From: Larus michahellis
Lineage: Eukaryota; Chordata; Aves; Charadriiformes; Laridae
Direction of reading: 5' to 3'
Assembly (NCBI RefSeq): GCF_964199755.1
Contig: NC_133896.1
Location: 100,314,549 to 100,378,548 of the forward strand
DNA length: 64,000 bases
A program made the translations under genes and the position numbers. Positions 46,561 through 58,750 of this stretch are shown piece after piece. The stretch's first letter is position 1, and each line of letters opens with the position of its first letter. The notes beneath the pieces were generated by a model, which was not told where the DNA came from, did not search any database, and saw nothing but the letters and a program-made list of their open reading frames with translations.

Positions 46561-49500
46561 CAGAGGTGAGCTGGGGGGAAGCCAGCAACCGTGAGAGGCG
46601 GCAGAAGTCATTGTGGAATGCCAAGGGATAGAGAGCAAGGGGAAGGGGTTTGCAGGGAGGAGTGAAGTAGAAAATAAACCAGAAAAAGCAATGTGTAGGT
46701 AGAAAGTGAACTCAGCAAAAATGTAAACCTTCCCCTGGGACATCACCAAATATTCAATATTTTTTGCCTTGGAACATCTTCTCATCTCGTGCTTCTGTTC
46801 CTTAGCGCTAGTCCTGGAGGCCTTGCAGGACTTCAGGTAGCCCTCACTTTCCCTTCACAATCACAGGTAACTAAAATTTCATATCAGATCTCTAGCTCGT
46901 TACATTAGTATAACTCTCTGATAGTTCTCTATTGTCAGGGACTGGAACTGGTGATACTGAAGTAAGTGGATTTTATTTATCCCTTTCTTTTTTTTTTTTT
47001 TTTTTCCTTTGGAGCAAGGAAGGACAAGCAGATCTCCCTTGACACCCTGACTTTTTTTCAGAGAATGTTCTAAATAAACTCCATATAGGAGATATCCAGA
47101 CTTGATAGACACACTCTGCAATCTGAGTCTTAATTTTTATTTATGTACTATTTATTCAAGAAAAAAAAACAAGGCCAACTGAGATGTTCCAATAGGGTTA
47201 TGTCTGCAGGAGTGGCTGAGGTGGATCCCTGCTGGCTCAACTGGCCTGTATAAGGGTGTTTTGTCTCTAAAACTTCTTTTAAAAGCTCAAGACAGATATT
47301 TTTGTCCTCTCTACCTCTGAACTAAAATGGGATTTCTCCAGAGGAGGGAAACTGTCTGGGGCAAATGTTTTCCTTGTGGAAACCAGTGGTTTCATTATTG
47401 GAGCTGCATGCAGACAGGCCACAGCTTCTCTGGGAAAATACCTTGAGCAATAGAATGCTTTTAGCATTCTGTTGATTTCTTTCACAAATTTGCTAATATG
47501 CTCCTCCTCACTCTCCAGGCCTGTTGCTTAAGGCTTCTTCCAACTGTAGTGTTTGATTTTTAAAATAAGTGGTAATGACAAAAAAGGAAAAAAGGAAGAA
47601 AAGCGGGTGACCCTCATGTCAAAGTCAGTGTTTTGACATTGTATCTTCCCTACAGTGTCACCAAGGTACAACAAGGGCATGAGAAGTGTCATTCCAAAGT
47701 CACAACATAATTTTTAAGTCATACAGATGAATATTCATGTTATCTAGCATCCAGACTGCTGTCATGACTCCATCAGATGTCAAGGGAGAGTAATGTGGTG
47801 CTGGTTTGACCTTCTGTCTTGCTACTCCACTCAATGATCCTCCTCAATTCCTTTGGGTCCAGTTATAGTGGTCAGGACTTGGCTGCATATAATGACATCC
47901 ACGTTAACTGAAACGAAAGGAGAAACAGTGTGGTGTTTCATATTAAAAAAAAAATAATCTGGGAATAATATTGCTTTGTTTTATATTTCCCACATTAGGA
48001 ATCAGAGTTTTATTGCTGCTATGTTGTTGTATAGCAAAGTCCTTGCTGTAAACCAAGGTGATGCAATGGCTCCTTTGCCAATATTTCAGTTTGGTTTGAA
48101 TTGCTTATATTCAGTGTGGTTTTTTTTTTTCAGCAGTCAGGATCGTATGGGCATATTTTCCCTAAATTTAATTTCAGCAGATGGTTGTCAGATTGTGAGG
48201 GTCACCCATTGTCCCTAGGGGAGTCATTCCAGAGCCCATTCTTCAACCTCAAAACTAGCTGGAGGATAAAAAGAGATTAAACAGACAAACCCATATAGTG
48301 GAATAATGCTCTCGTGAGGACAGCAAAGGAATTTCCATTCTGAATGGTCTGCAATGGCAGATGCTGGGGCATATTCTGGGGTTATTTTTGGTGTTTCGCT
48401 TGACCTGTAGTCAGATTGCATAACACTGAGCCTGGAAGGTGTATTGGTTGCTGTGTGCTTAAAAATCATGGTATGAAACACAGCTCCTCTGTGCACAGTG
48501 GACAATGATGGAGAAGCATGAACCTTTCTTAATGACAGCTGAGGAGGAACCTTCTAAGCAGTCTAACCAAACATCTTCTGTTAGCATTTCAGATAGTAAC
48601 TATTGCATTTTAGAGTTACAGAGACCAAACAAGCTAATTTATTTCATATTCTTCATTGAGAAGACTGCATTTTTCTTTGATGCATGACATACTATTAGGA
48701 GGGCTTTTAAATTCAAATAGTTGAAGCTAACCAGAAAGTGGGTTTACACCATATTAAATTTGTTAGATGTGTATTCTTTCACTTAGTAATATTCTGAAGC
48801 ATTTTCTTTTCTGGCCACATCGCAGGCTAATTTTATATTGTGTTTCTTACTAGAGCATCTAAGTGTTGTTTGATCAGGGTGGTTTTTTCATTGAGTTTTC
48901 CACTAGGGGTCTTAATTATGGTGAAAATCTGAGTGGCAAGAATTAATCTGGTATCCACAGAGTAATACATAGATACAGTCCTGAAACGACATTATTGAAA
49001 TCAAAGGCAGGATGTGGTGGAAGGGGTTCTTCTTCAGATTAATTTGTGTGTGACTAAGTGTAAGCATTAGTGCTATTATCATCGGTGAAGCTTAACCTTT
49101 GCTTAAAACTGAGTGTAGTGTTTACCTTCCATGGACTAGAAAAAATGGCATCTCCATCAAAAAGCCCAAGTCTGTCACAACCCCAAACAAAGGTTTTCAT
49201 TTAATGTTGTTGTGAGCAGAGATGCAGGTGGGAGGGGGGTGAGGAAATGCCATAGAAACAGGAAGGAGCCGCCAGCCAAGAACGTGGCTGAATGGGCCCG
49301 GGTAGCCCAGCACTGCCGAATCCAGGAGCTGGCCAAAAGGAGCCGGCGCTGTAAGCAAAAGCCCAACAACCAGCCCCCTGTTCGGATTGTCTAGTGTCTC
49401 AGAAACAGGGTTGATTCAGGAAAGGGGACTGCACGACAGGGATGCTGGCTTCCAGTTTCTTTTTCTTTGCAACTGAAATGACAAGGACCCTGAATTTTTG

Positions 49501-51589
49501 TCTTGCAGTTCACATCAGAACAGGGTAACTATACCTTACTGCTGATGCTGGAGAAAGATTTGCTTCAAACTTGTATGTTCTTAGAAAGCAATCACTAAAA
49601 GTATGAGCAAATCTGAGTATTGTCTTAAAACCCAAGAAAGTGTGATGGGCTGGACTTGAACAGGAGTCAAATCTTTGCTCTTAAGATGCTGTATGAAAGG
49701 ATTAAGTAACTTTGTAAACAAAGCATCTGGCAATTTCTCCTACAGTTTGAACTAATGCCTGCCTGTAGAGTTATTAAGCTGAAGTAGCTGAACAGTCCAT
49801 TTTTCATTGTGGAAGAACTCACCAGCAATGCCCATAGTACAACAGGGCCACGCGGAGGTCACAGAGTTCTTGTTTAAACATGTACCATGCGGAATCAGGT
49901 GGAAGGTAAGAGTAAGAATATCTGGTTCCTGGTGTGTATTTGTGCTTGTTTTACAAAGAATAAACAAACTTCACTTACTAGATTTGCAGGAGTAGCTATA
50001 GCTGTGCAGCAATTGTGTAAGGCTTCTTTCCTTGTGGTGAGGTACAAGCGTTCAGTTTAATCAGTATCTCATTACGTTTCACAGGGAAAATAAGCTAGAG
50101 GTAACATAATCTTTGGTGATACTGTCTCAAAGCTTAAAAGCAAATATGTGCAAGTCTGGCTGTGAATTTTCTTTGTTTCCTGAGATTAATTATATAAAGA
50201 CAAATGTGGTACACTACGTTATGTCACTTTTGTTATTAGCTATAATGTAAGGAATGGTGAAGGGCAAGGAGAGTAGTCTGGACTTTGGCGTCCCTCTGAC
50301 TTGTGTGAATAAATGTTGTGCCGCTCCAGAGCGGGACAGCAAATGACAGTTCCCTAATATTTGGGTGGGACCAAGGCCCACCTTGTGCCTTCGCACGTTC
50401 CTAAACACAGTATAGTTATTAAACTTTGAGGCTTAACTGAGTCACAGCTGACTAACATCCATCACACCTTTTGGAAGCAAATCCATTTTTCTATGAAATG
50501 GTTGAAATGCTACATAGGGATGCAGATCGAAGCACCCTTTGACTGGGTTTCCTAATGCTTTCAGGGGGAGAATTTCTGTCTTGTTCTGGGCTTAAATCTA
50601 AACCAGAGAGGGGAAGTCAAAGTTGAGGGATAAAACCCCATGGTCCTGACATCAGCTTCCTAGTGGTAACCAGCAGCTCATACATCCTCCTTAAATGTGC
50701 TTGTCTATTAAAGTGATTGTTGAAAGCACAGAGCAGGTGGGTGAAGCAGGACAGCACATCTGTATGCCACTCTGCAAGCTTGACAAACCCTGGTGGCAGA
50801 CTGCATGGAAAGTAACTCTGCCACTGAGCTAGAGGATTGCAATTCATGCTGTTGAGCTCTGGCACAGCTGTTGAGCTCTGGGACAACTGTCAAGGTAGGT
50901 TTTGGTAGTTTTAAGAAATGAGCATCTGACACTGTACAATTAAAACAATGCTTACCAAATTGGCCTTCAGCTACAGAATCTGTCTCTTGGATTGTATTGC
51001 TGAGAAGTTTTTCAGTCTGCAAAGTGTGGCACAGGTTTCACTGAGGGTCCAAAACTGGGCATAAAAAAGGACTTTTTAGTTTCTGTCTTTCCGCCTCAGC
51101 CAGAGAGGACTCAAATATGTGGTTAGTCCAAGGGCAGAAAAACAGGTGTCAGTGTCATGTCTTCCCAGTTGCGCTTGAAAGCCACTTTCTTTTCAGCTAG
51201 AGTGGGTTTTGCTTTTCTGTGTTGAGTTCGTGGAGAAGGTTAGGGAATAGGACAGGTTGAATGGTAGAGTTGAAGAAAGTGTGGTTCAAAGAGCAATTTA
51301 TTTGATGCATAGAGGAAAGGCACAGATAATTGTCACGTGCCCAGTGAAGTCTCACTAGCTTGTTAAGGTATGCTATCATTGCTTTCAGTAAGAACAGCTT
51401 TTTGATAGTGAACTCTTTGCTCTTGAATTATTAAAACTGTTTTTTAAGGAGAAAAAAAATTTTCCTGCATCACACTTAAGCATGACTTTTCTCATTTTAC
51501 CCTTATACATACAAATTGAAAAACTGAATAAAAGCGAAACAAACATAATTCTGTATTTCTGCCACAAAATATTTCATTTCAGAAAAACC
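46561..51589. other. Non-coding, nothing firmly recognised
   Basis: About 5 kb downstream of the CpG island. There is a T18 tract at 46988-47005. A GC-richer open frame at 49212-49394 is described separately. Frames at 48224-48505 and 50617-51022 have no recognisable domain. Confidence 0.5.
49212..49394 (+). other. Basic open frame in a local GC-rich patch
   Basis: A 60-codon frame, strongly basic (it includes RKCHRNRKEPPAKNVAEWAR and later KRSRRCKQKP) and ending at a stop. It lacks an ATG at its start. The patch is GC-richer than its flanks and preceded by gtgagcag, a weak acceptor. I do not recognise the protein. It could be a terminal exon, a retroposed remnant or chance. Confidence 0.15.
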
Positions 51590-51800
51590 AAGGCAGCGTG
51601 GGCTCAGCGTCTGACTAAGAATTAAAGGACAAATGAATGTACAGGTTCTCAATTCTGCTTTTGACTCCATGCCTAGGCCTCTAATTCTTCGTGTCTGACT
51701 CTCCCCATCTGCACAAAAAGCGAAAAATGCTTATTCTAATTAGGAATAAAGCACTCTTGAAAATCCACAGATAAGTGCTACAAAATCTATCTATATATAA
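51590..51800 (+). mobile_element. MIR-like SINE
   Basis: Plus-strand phrases follow MIR order: ggttctcaattctgcttttg, then gtgtctgactctccccatctgcacaaaaa, then ataaagcactcttgaaaatccacagataagtgctacaaaa. These match the family landmarks 'ggttctattcccggctctg', 'cccatctgtaaaa' and 'aagcgctttgagatc...gatgaaaagcgctat'. The element is diverged and lies immediately beside the younger CR1. Confidence 0.6.
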
Positions 51801-51896
51801 AAAGAGGTGGTTACTTTACTGTATCCTAGTTGTAGAACAACAACCTGTTGGGCTCATCTGCGGACCTACTGGTGGATGAACACCAGCAAAGAAAGT
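51801..51896. other. Short spacer
   Basis: Separates the MIR-like SINE from the CR1 3' end. No feature seen. Confidence 0.5.
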
Positions 51897-52797
51897 AGAA
51901 TCATAGAATCTTCATGGTTGGAAAGGACCTTTGAGATCATCGAGTCCAACCATACGCACACAAAAAAAACCCTACACTCTCTGTCACTAGACCATGCCCT
52001 GAAGTGCCAAATCTAGATGTTTCTTAAATACCTCCAGGGATGGTGACTCAACCACCTCCCTGGGCAGGCTGTTCCAGTGCCTGACCACTCTTTCAGTAAA
52101 GTAATTCTTCCTAATATCTAATCTAAACCTCCCCTGCCACAACTTCAGACCATTTCCTCTGGTCCTGTCATTATTCACCTGGGAGAAGAGGCCAACACCC
52201 ACCTCTCTACACCCTCCTTTCAGGTGGTTGTAGAGGGCAATGAGGTCTCCCCTCAGCTTCCTCTTCTCCAAGCTAAACATGCCCAGCTCCCTCAGCCTCT
52301 CCTCATATGACCTGGTCTCCAGACCCCTCACCAGCCTGGTGGCTCTCCTCTGGACACGCTCCAGCACTTCAATGTCCCTCTTGCACAGCAGGGCCCAGAA
52401 CTGAACACAATACTCGAGGTGAGGCCTCACCAGTGCCGAGTACAGGGGGACGATCACTTCCCTACTCCTGCTGGCCACGCTATTCCTGATACAAGCCAGA
52501 ATGCTGTTGGCCCTCTTGGCCACCTGGGCACACTGCTGGCTCATGTTAAGCTGGCCGTCCACCAGCACCCCCAGGTCCTTTTCTGCCGGGCAGCTTTCCA
52601 GCCACTCTTCCCCAAGCCTGTAGCGTTGCTTGGGGTTGTTGTGACCGAAATGCAGGACCTGGCACTTGGCCTTATTAAACCTCATACAGTTGGCCTTGGC
52701 CCATCGATCCAGCCTGTGCAGGTCCCTCTGTAGAGCCTTCCTACCCTCAAGCAGATCAACACTCCCACCTAGTTTGGTGTCACCTGCAAGTAGCTGG
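51897..52797 (-). mobile_element. CR1 LINE, 5'-truncated, best-preserved copy
   Basis: The left end (plus strand) starts with aatcatagaatcttcatggt, the complement of the CR1 3' terminus with its 'ATTCTATGATTCT' tail. Next comes the typical ggaaaggacctttgagatca segment, then the full C-terminal half of ORF2 on the minus strand. The element stops abruptly at the RT catalytic box, a classic 5' truncation by incomplete reverse transcription. The intact reading frame makes this the youngest CR1 in the window. No clear target-site duplication was found, as is usual for CR1. Confidence 0.95.
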
Positions 52798-52799
52798 TC
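51987..52799 (-). pseudogene. CR1 ORF2 C-terminal fragment (RT thumb and C-terminal region)
   Basis: An uninterrupted frame of about 270 codons from the truncation point to a natural stop. The N-terminal edge reads LAGDTKLGG, where CR1 has FADDTKLGG, so the catalytic FADD box is changed at the edge of the truncation. After it come [65 protein letters not shown] and [20 protein letters not shown], all landmarks of CR1 ORF2. The endonuclease and the palm/fingers of the RT are missing, so the product could not retrotranspose. The first internal Met is at 52685. Translation of this fragment is unlikely. Confidence 0.93.
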
Positions 52800-55130
52800 T
52801 CGTGATGAGTGAAAGTATTAGCCATTAGAATATTTACAGTATGAATTTATTTCTACTAGGCAGAAAGCATGCTCAGACTTTCCTATGGTGACAGAACTTT
52901 TTAAAGTGGTAATTTCTGCCTAATATTGGTTTTAATGAGGAAATTGGATCTTCTGCTTTCATGTGTATATACTTCTGCTGTCTCCAGCTTTGTTTGTGAG
53001 CAGATAAATTTGCAATAACTCTGCCAGCAATGTAAAGGGCAAGTTTTCTTTTAAACTGTTGAGGCAGCAGATAGAGAATACGTTTTTATGGTGTATTTTG
53101 GTGGATACACTGACCAGGGTCTTCTTTCAAGAGCACTTATGAAAATATTTTCTTTTTAAGGAATTAATCTGAGGTATTGTAACTCTGGCATTTTGTGGTC
53201 CACGAGGATAAGAAAGAGGTTCTGTTGCCTGCATACACCTTCTCATTTTATTTTGTCTCCTTTTAGGTAGCTTGCCTTCAGCACCTTGTTCCCAGAATAG
53301 CTAACTAGTTTGAAGTTTAATTTTTTTTAAATGAGCAAAGAGTGGCTCTGCAGAGATGAATAACTGGAGAACTGCAACAGGTCATTCTCTTCAGCTCTTG
53401 GATTATGTTCCTAGCATCACAGGATGCCTTTTTTCCTTCCTGCCACTCTGATAATATCACCTGGTCCTAAAAAGCCAAGTTATATTGTTGTGTAAGTCAC
53501 CAATGCAAATGAATGTCTGGTTACTTCTTGTCATATCTCACAATCTTGCTAATGCTAGATGCTGGAAAGAATAGTTTTTGCTCTTTGACAGAGGTTGTGG
53601 CTCTGCAACAAAAAATGGGCCTTCAGTTTTGTCAGAAGCTCACTGAGACTTAAACACGTACAAGGATGAGCTCTGTAGAATGAGAATATGCCTCTCTTCC
53701 TCTAGGCCAGTTTTGTTTTTCTGACTACAGTTGTATTTTTTCCTCCTCCATGACCAAAGGCAAAACTGATTGTAGATTTGGGACAATGCCTGCCAGTAGG
53801 TAAGAAATTTGAGGAAATGTCATGATTATAATGATTAGTAAGGGAGGGAAGGTCAATAGATGGTGGCAGGAGCTCAGAATTGAATTGGCTGATCTTGTGG
53901 TTCTTCCACTCACTGCATATAAAACTCCGGCTGTACCCCAGCACTCATCTATGTGGAAAGCATGATACAAAAATATTCTCCCTGGCTACTGCTTGGGGGT
54001 AGTGGTGATGTCTTAAATGTGTCGCTTAGAGCGGTTCTGCCTAGCCAGGAAGATTAACCAGAAGCCAGAGGGCCTTTTCATGCTCCTTTGTGATGTTGTG
54101 TAATGGTCTTCTGCACTTAAGCTGTACCAAAAGAGCCATAAAACTACCAGGAGATTAGAAATGTATAAATCCAGGAAAGCTGTGAGGAAAGTGTAAAATT
54201 CTGCAAAGATGCAACTGCTTAGGCTCCCAGAAACTTCTAACATCGTTAAGTTTCTACAAGTGAGATGCCAGTCTCTTTACCTAGTTGAGTTTGCTTCTTA
54301 CTCTTCTGAAGAGACAGTCTTGTCCAAGGCTTCACACTCTAAATTCCCCTTGAAGCCAAAAATGCCAACAAGGAAAATCTTGACACTTGAAAAATCAAAA
54401 TAAATATATTTCAGTCAGTGGAAATGCACTCCTTTTGACAGTAGGGAGTTGCTCTGATTTTCACCATGTTAACTTTGAATCCTTGGGATTTTTCCTGTCC
54501 TGAGTCAGAGCAAGATCTTAAAGAGAATTACACATAAATCCCAAATTTGGGTCAGGTCAGTCTGTTTTGATTTGGACTGTTTTAATAGATAAACTGAAAT
54601 ATCTAATGAAAAATCACTACATTCAGATTTCTAAACTGTTGAGATGCTTGAGTATATTTCCAAAATATGAGATGGAAGTGTTATTTGTGCTAGGGGTATT
54701 TCAATGAGCATGAACTTTCAAAACCATGTTTTTTGATTGAGTCATTCCTGGTTGGTTCTGTTATCCAGCAGCATGTAACGTTTGAATGAAAGGACATCTC
54801 TGGCCTTTTAGATTAGTGGTATTTGCAAAATTGTTAGATGTCTAAATATTTTTTCATCACATCTAGATGTTGATGGAAACAGTCCTACTGTGCAGCAAGA
54901 TGTTTTTCATCACCTCTAGAATGAGTTTAATTCTTCTCAGAAGTATTGACTTTCAGTCTAATCACTTTAGAATGGTCTTTAATTGCATGTGAGTTATCTG
55001 CACATTTTGCAATTGCTTAGCCTAGTCCTGTTTCTCACAGATCTTGTATAGTCTTACACAATTATTTTCTCTTGTTTTTCTGGTTTTGAAATACTTAATC
55101 TCCCGTAGTTTGCACTAATGTTCTTTTTCA
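52800..55130. other. Non-coding, nothing recognised
   Basis: About 2.3 kb of AT-rich sequence. Frames are under 82 codons and lack domains. Confidence 0.5.
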
Positions 55131-55245
55131 GTCTGAAACACAGGAATCTTCAACCCTCAAATGGTACTTGTCCTCCCTGTTTACAGTTGCTTTAATATGT
55201 GTATAGTGCCTCTTCCAGCATGTGTACTGTCACTGGTATGTACTG
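55131..55245 (+). repeat. Diverged direct repeat, copy 1
   Basis: Shares with copy 2 (55944-56050) the same ordered words: ctgaaacac..gaatct.ca.ccc, tgtcctc.ct.tttacagtt.ct, and gtg..tcttcca.ca..tg.act..cact. The two lie about 813 bases apart in the same orientation and are clearly diverged. No family recognised. Confidence 0.65.
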
Positions 55246-55943
55246 ACATATGTCTTGAATTGCTGAACCCTACCTGAGTGTGGTTAGGTGTACATATCTG
55301 ACAATTGGAATCATGCTCTGATCAACATTGATCTCTCCAGCCTATTAATCAACTCTGCTAGACTCTAGTTCTAATTTGTAAATCCTTTCCTGACATTGAG
55401 ATCTAGGTCAGCGGTGTCAAACTTCATTTGATGACTTAAGTAGACACTGATGGCCGTAAGCTACAGTACTGCTGAAAAACAGGCTTAGCATCCCACACTA
55501 AAAAAAGTTCAGTTTATCTATCGTACTGTGAGAGAATTACTGCTGTTTTCCTCCGTAATTACTGTACATAACTAGATATGACATTAAAACTGTCTTGAAC
55601 TCTAGCTATTTAATTTTAATCACTAGGAGGCTTAATTCCCAATAATGGTATGCTTTTTCTAGGCTCCTAGTGCAAGCAGAAAAGGACAAAATAGTTTACT
55701 TCCAGGTTCCCAAGTAAACCAGTGTCTACGCTGTGGTGCTGCACCCGCACTCCTTTCTTTACAAAACCTTTTCCATGAATTTATTTAGAAGTACATGTGA
55801 ATTTGAGAAGCCTGTAATTCCAATTAGAGGTTGGACTATGTGGGTGAGCAGTAGTGGTTTATATTCCCTTTGTTTCTCCTTTTAATACTTGGGTCTGGAA
55901 TATCTATGGTACCTCTGTACCTACATGAGCCAATTGTTCTTTT
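55246..55943. other. Sequence between the two repeat copies
   Basis: About 700 bases with no recognisable gene. A phrase gtcagcggtgtcaaactt near 55409 is reminiscent of a widespread vertebrate repeat but is too short to assign. Confidence 0.4.
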
Positions 55944-56050
55944 CTCTGAAACACGTGAATCTGCAGCCCAAGATTGTCCTCTCTATTTACAGTTACTGCG
56001 CTACATGTTTGGTGTTTCTTCCAACACATGAACTACCACTATGATACACT
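55944..56050 (+). repeat. Diverged direct repeat, copy 2
   Basis: Second copy of the segment at 55131-55245, reading ctgaaacacgtgaatctgca, then ttgtcctctctatttacagt and gtgtttcttccaacacatga. It could be a segmental duplication, a long-period satellite remnant or two copies of one ancient transposon. Confidence 0.65.
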
Positions 56051-57794
56051 AAGTTGCATGTTGAGAGTTCTGTATCTGTTCTGGGACCATCTTTGATTTG
56101 TTGCCCCTTCAAAAAGACAGCTATGTGTGTATGTACATCTAGTTATGTTTTGTATTGCAATATTTTGCTTTTCTTTTTTGCTTCTGAATCTAAGTCAGGC
56201 TGGGCTCCTAGGATTTCATGTCTCTATGAATTCTTACCTGAGCACTTTACCCTCTTGTTGCTGGGCCTTACCAATTCACTCCTTAAACCTAGGTTTACCT
56301 CAAGTGTACTTTTATAATCCTTTACTGTGGAAGTTACTTTGGTTTGCAAAGATGAATACTAACATGAATGCCAAAATGTTAACTTTGAATTCTTTGTATT
56401 AAACATTTAAGTTCTGACATTGATTCTGTCCAACTATGCAGGCTTTATAGCTGTTACTTCTGTGTAGATCAACTGCTTTATTTCCTTTCTTCCGTGTTGA
56501 AATGTGTTGCAACTGTTTTGTTTCATTGAAGTGTATTCCATACCTAAGGCAGGCACAAACCTGAGGGACTCCAAAGTGGAAAGTCTGGTATTATTTGTCT
56601 CCCAAGGCAGTTGCTAGTGGCAGTATGTTTTGTCCATGGCAGGTTTGCAATTCTTTCCATCTGACATCGGTTCTGAAAGCCTTTATGCTGGAAATAGCAG
56701 AAGATAGAATTATTTTCTATTTATAACATTTTAAGAAGGGGAAAAACACTTATATCTGTGAGGTTTTTAGAAATTCCTCATATACTGTAGGTGTAGTTCA
56801 ATTGATAATGTTGCCTATATATTCTAACATAAAATTAAAAAAAAATGAGAACTTTCTTCCAGACTGGATTTTTTTCCCCCAAACTGAGAGAGTAATTCTT
56901 ATAGAAAAGTGAATATATAACATTCATCTTTCTTACTTATGTAACTTTTCAAGGAACAGAATATTAATGGGACATCAGAAGATCCCTGTTTAGGAGGAGA
57001 GGGAAAGGGAAAAAAAATTCTGAAGAATTTTTGTTTTTCTACTCCAAATGTCAGTGCAATTCTGTGTTATGATTCAGCACGTACCATTCACACCTAAAAG
57101 CCTGTATTCTGAGGTTCTACAGTTTTCATCAAATGCCCAGACAGAGCATCGTAACCCTCTGCAAACTTGCACTTGATAGGCTGGCGGTGGTCCAAATGCT
57201 GGCAGAAGCACTTGCACAAACACAAAATGTTAGCTTTTTCTGTCTTTATTTTCTGCCAGACACAATTCAGCAGCATTCCAGATGACGTGCCTTCTGTTAA
57301 GTAAGGGGAAAGGAGTGATGAATGTCTTCAAAATGGAAATCATGATGCTGTGGCATCAGTTGCGCATAGTCTTCCTCTCTGATTAGTTTTAGTCTGAGAT
57401 AGTTCTACTTAGCTGCCTCATTTTGGATGATCGAGCCCACCCCGTTTGGTCACAGCTGCAAGGTCTTTTAAGATAAATCCAAAGTGACTCCAGTGATCTC
57501 AGAAAGTAAGGGGGGGAAACTAAGTTAATGATGGCAAAAGGGCAGAGAACTGTTGACTCTTCTCTGAAAATGACTTGTAGCCACTACTTACAGTGATCCT
57601 GCATTTTACCAAGGAATGTATGAAGTTTCACCAAAGGCAAAAAGAAAAGTTACAGAAGTATACTTTAGTCTGCTTTTTTTTCTCATTCTCTGGAGACAGG
57701 TACTGTAGCCCCCCCTGAAAAAAGAGGGTTGTAATACTCAAGTAGAAGAACTAAGACCAAAGGGTCAAACAGACCCTGATCAAAAGTATTGGTT
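56051..57794. other. Non-coding, nothing recognised
   Basis: AT-rich. The frames at 56054-56402 (87 and 91 codons) are hydrophobic, overlap in two phases and match no family. Confidence 0.5.
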
Positions 57795-58058
57795 CAAGAA
57801 TGATGGGATGGTTTGGGTTAGAAGGGACCTTAAAGATCACGTAGTTCCAACCCCCCTGCCATGGGCAGGACACCTGCCACTCGACCAGGTGGCTCCAGGC
57901 CCCATCCAGCCTGGCCTTGAACACTTCCAGGGATGGGGCATCCACAACCTCCCTGGGCATCCTGTTCCAGTGTCTCGCCACCCTCACAGTAAAGAATTTC
58001 TTACTAATATCTAACCTGAATCTACCCTCCTTCAGTTTGAAACCATTACCCCTCCAAG
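57795..58058 (-). mobile_element. CR1 3' end fragment
   Basis: The left end carries the near-consensus complement of the CR1 3' terminus (gggatggtttgggttagaag followed by ggaccttaaagatca), without the repeated tail unit. The minus strand then encodes the end of ORF2, reading [20 protein letters not shown] at about 57924-57984 before the frame decays. The right end fades at about 58058, after a segment complementary to the CR1 'ggtttcaaactg' region. It is shorter and older than the copy at 51897. Confidence 0.9.
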
Positions 58059-58599
58059 CCTTACTTCATTTTGCTGTAGCCAAGGTCCCCACAGGTCTGT
58101 CTGAGTTAAAAGGCCTCAATCTTAGTGAATGCCAGTGCAGATGCAATACTACGTGTGGATTCTGTGCATGTGCACATTCTAGTGGACAGTGTCCTTCCTG
58201 CTGTTGCCAGCCCAGCCTTTGCCACTGCTGCTCGAGCAGTGCTCCTGGCAAGCACAGGCACTTGGGTCATTGCTCTCTAGAGATAAAAGGTGGTAATTAG
58301 GTGTTACAGGCAAACCAGAGCTCTGAGGCGACTGGGGAGGGGTATAACAGAATTTTATAAAGAGAGGCACAGAAATGGTGAATGAGGAGTGATTGCTCAG
58401 TGTCTCTCAACCAGGGCAACAACTGCAACTCACTGGTGCCAGATCAAACCAAATATGAGGCACGTTCCTCACACAGCACATGCCTAAAGTGCTCCAGGAG
58501 GTGCCACAATTTACGTGTTCACTAAAGTGATTGGATGAGTTAAGGAAAGTCTGTTCAGGGATTTTTAAATGCAAAAGCCCTGGGCAGCCCAGAGGTCCT
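58059..58599. other. Non-coding, nothing firmly recognised
   Basis: Cys-rich open frames on plus (57917-58300) run out of the CR1 complement into unique DNA and are not genes. May include decayed CR1. Confidence 0.4.
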
Positions 58600-58750
58600 T
58601 GGGCTGAATGTTGCTGGACAAGAGGGGAGGGGTAGTACTGCAGAAGCATCCCTAATGCTAGTCCAGTTCCCAAGGCTCTGCTGCTTCTACAGGTGGGCAG
58701 AAGGCACTGGGCTGGATGGACCCTTGGTCCATGTGCTCTTCCTGCAAAAC
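58600..58750 (+). mobile_element. Old CR1 3' end, plus orientation
   Basis: The phrase ggcactgggctggatggacc, followed by cttggtccatgtgctcttcc (about 58704-58744), matches the 3'-terminal region of old CR1 families ('actgggctagatggacctttggtctgac'). Upstream sequence to about 58600 is compatible but heavily decayed. Confidence 0.5.

Noticed and set aside
46202..46624. 140-codon proline/arginine-rich minus frame
   Set aside because: Produced by GC-rich island composition and overlapping the tRNA gene; no family resemblance.
52307..52733. Two plus-strand frames of 60 and 104 codons
   Set aside because: Antisense shadows of the CR1 ORF2 on the minus strand.
55405..55470. Phrase resembling a widespread 'ggtgtcaaact' repeat
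   Set aside because: Too short and diverged to assign to a family.
57917..58300. 127-codon Cys-rich plus frame
   Set aside because: Starts inside the complement of the CR1 fragment and runs into unique DNA; not a gene.
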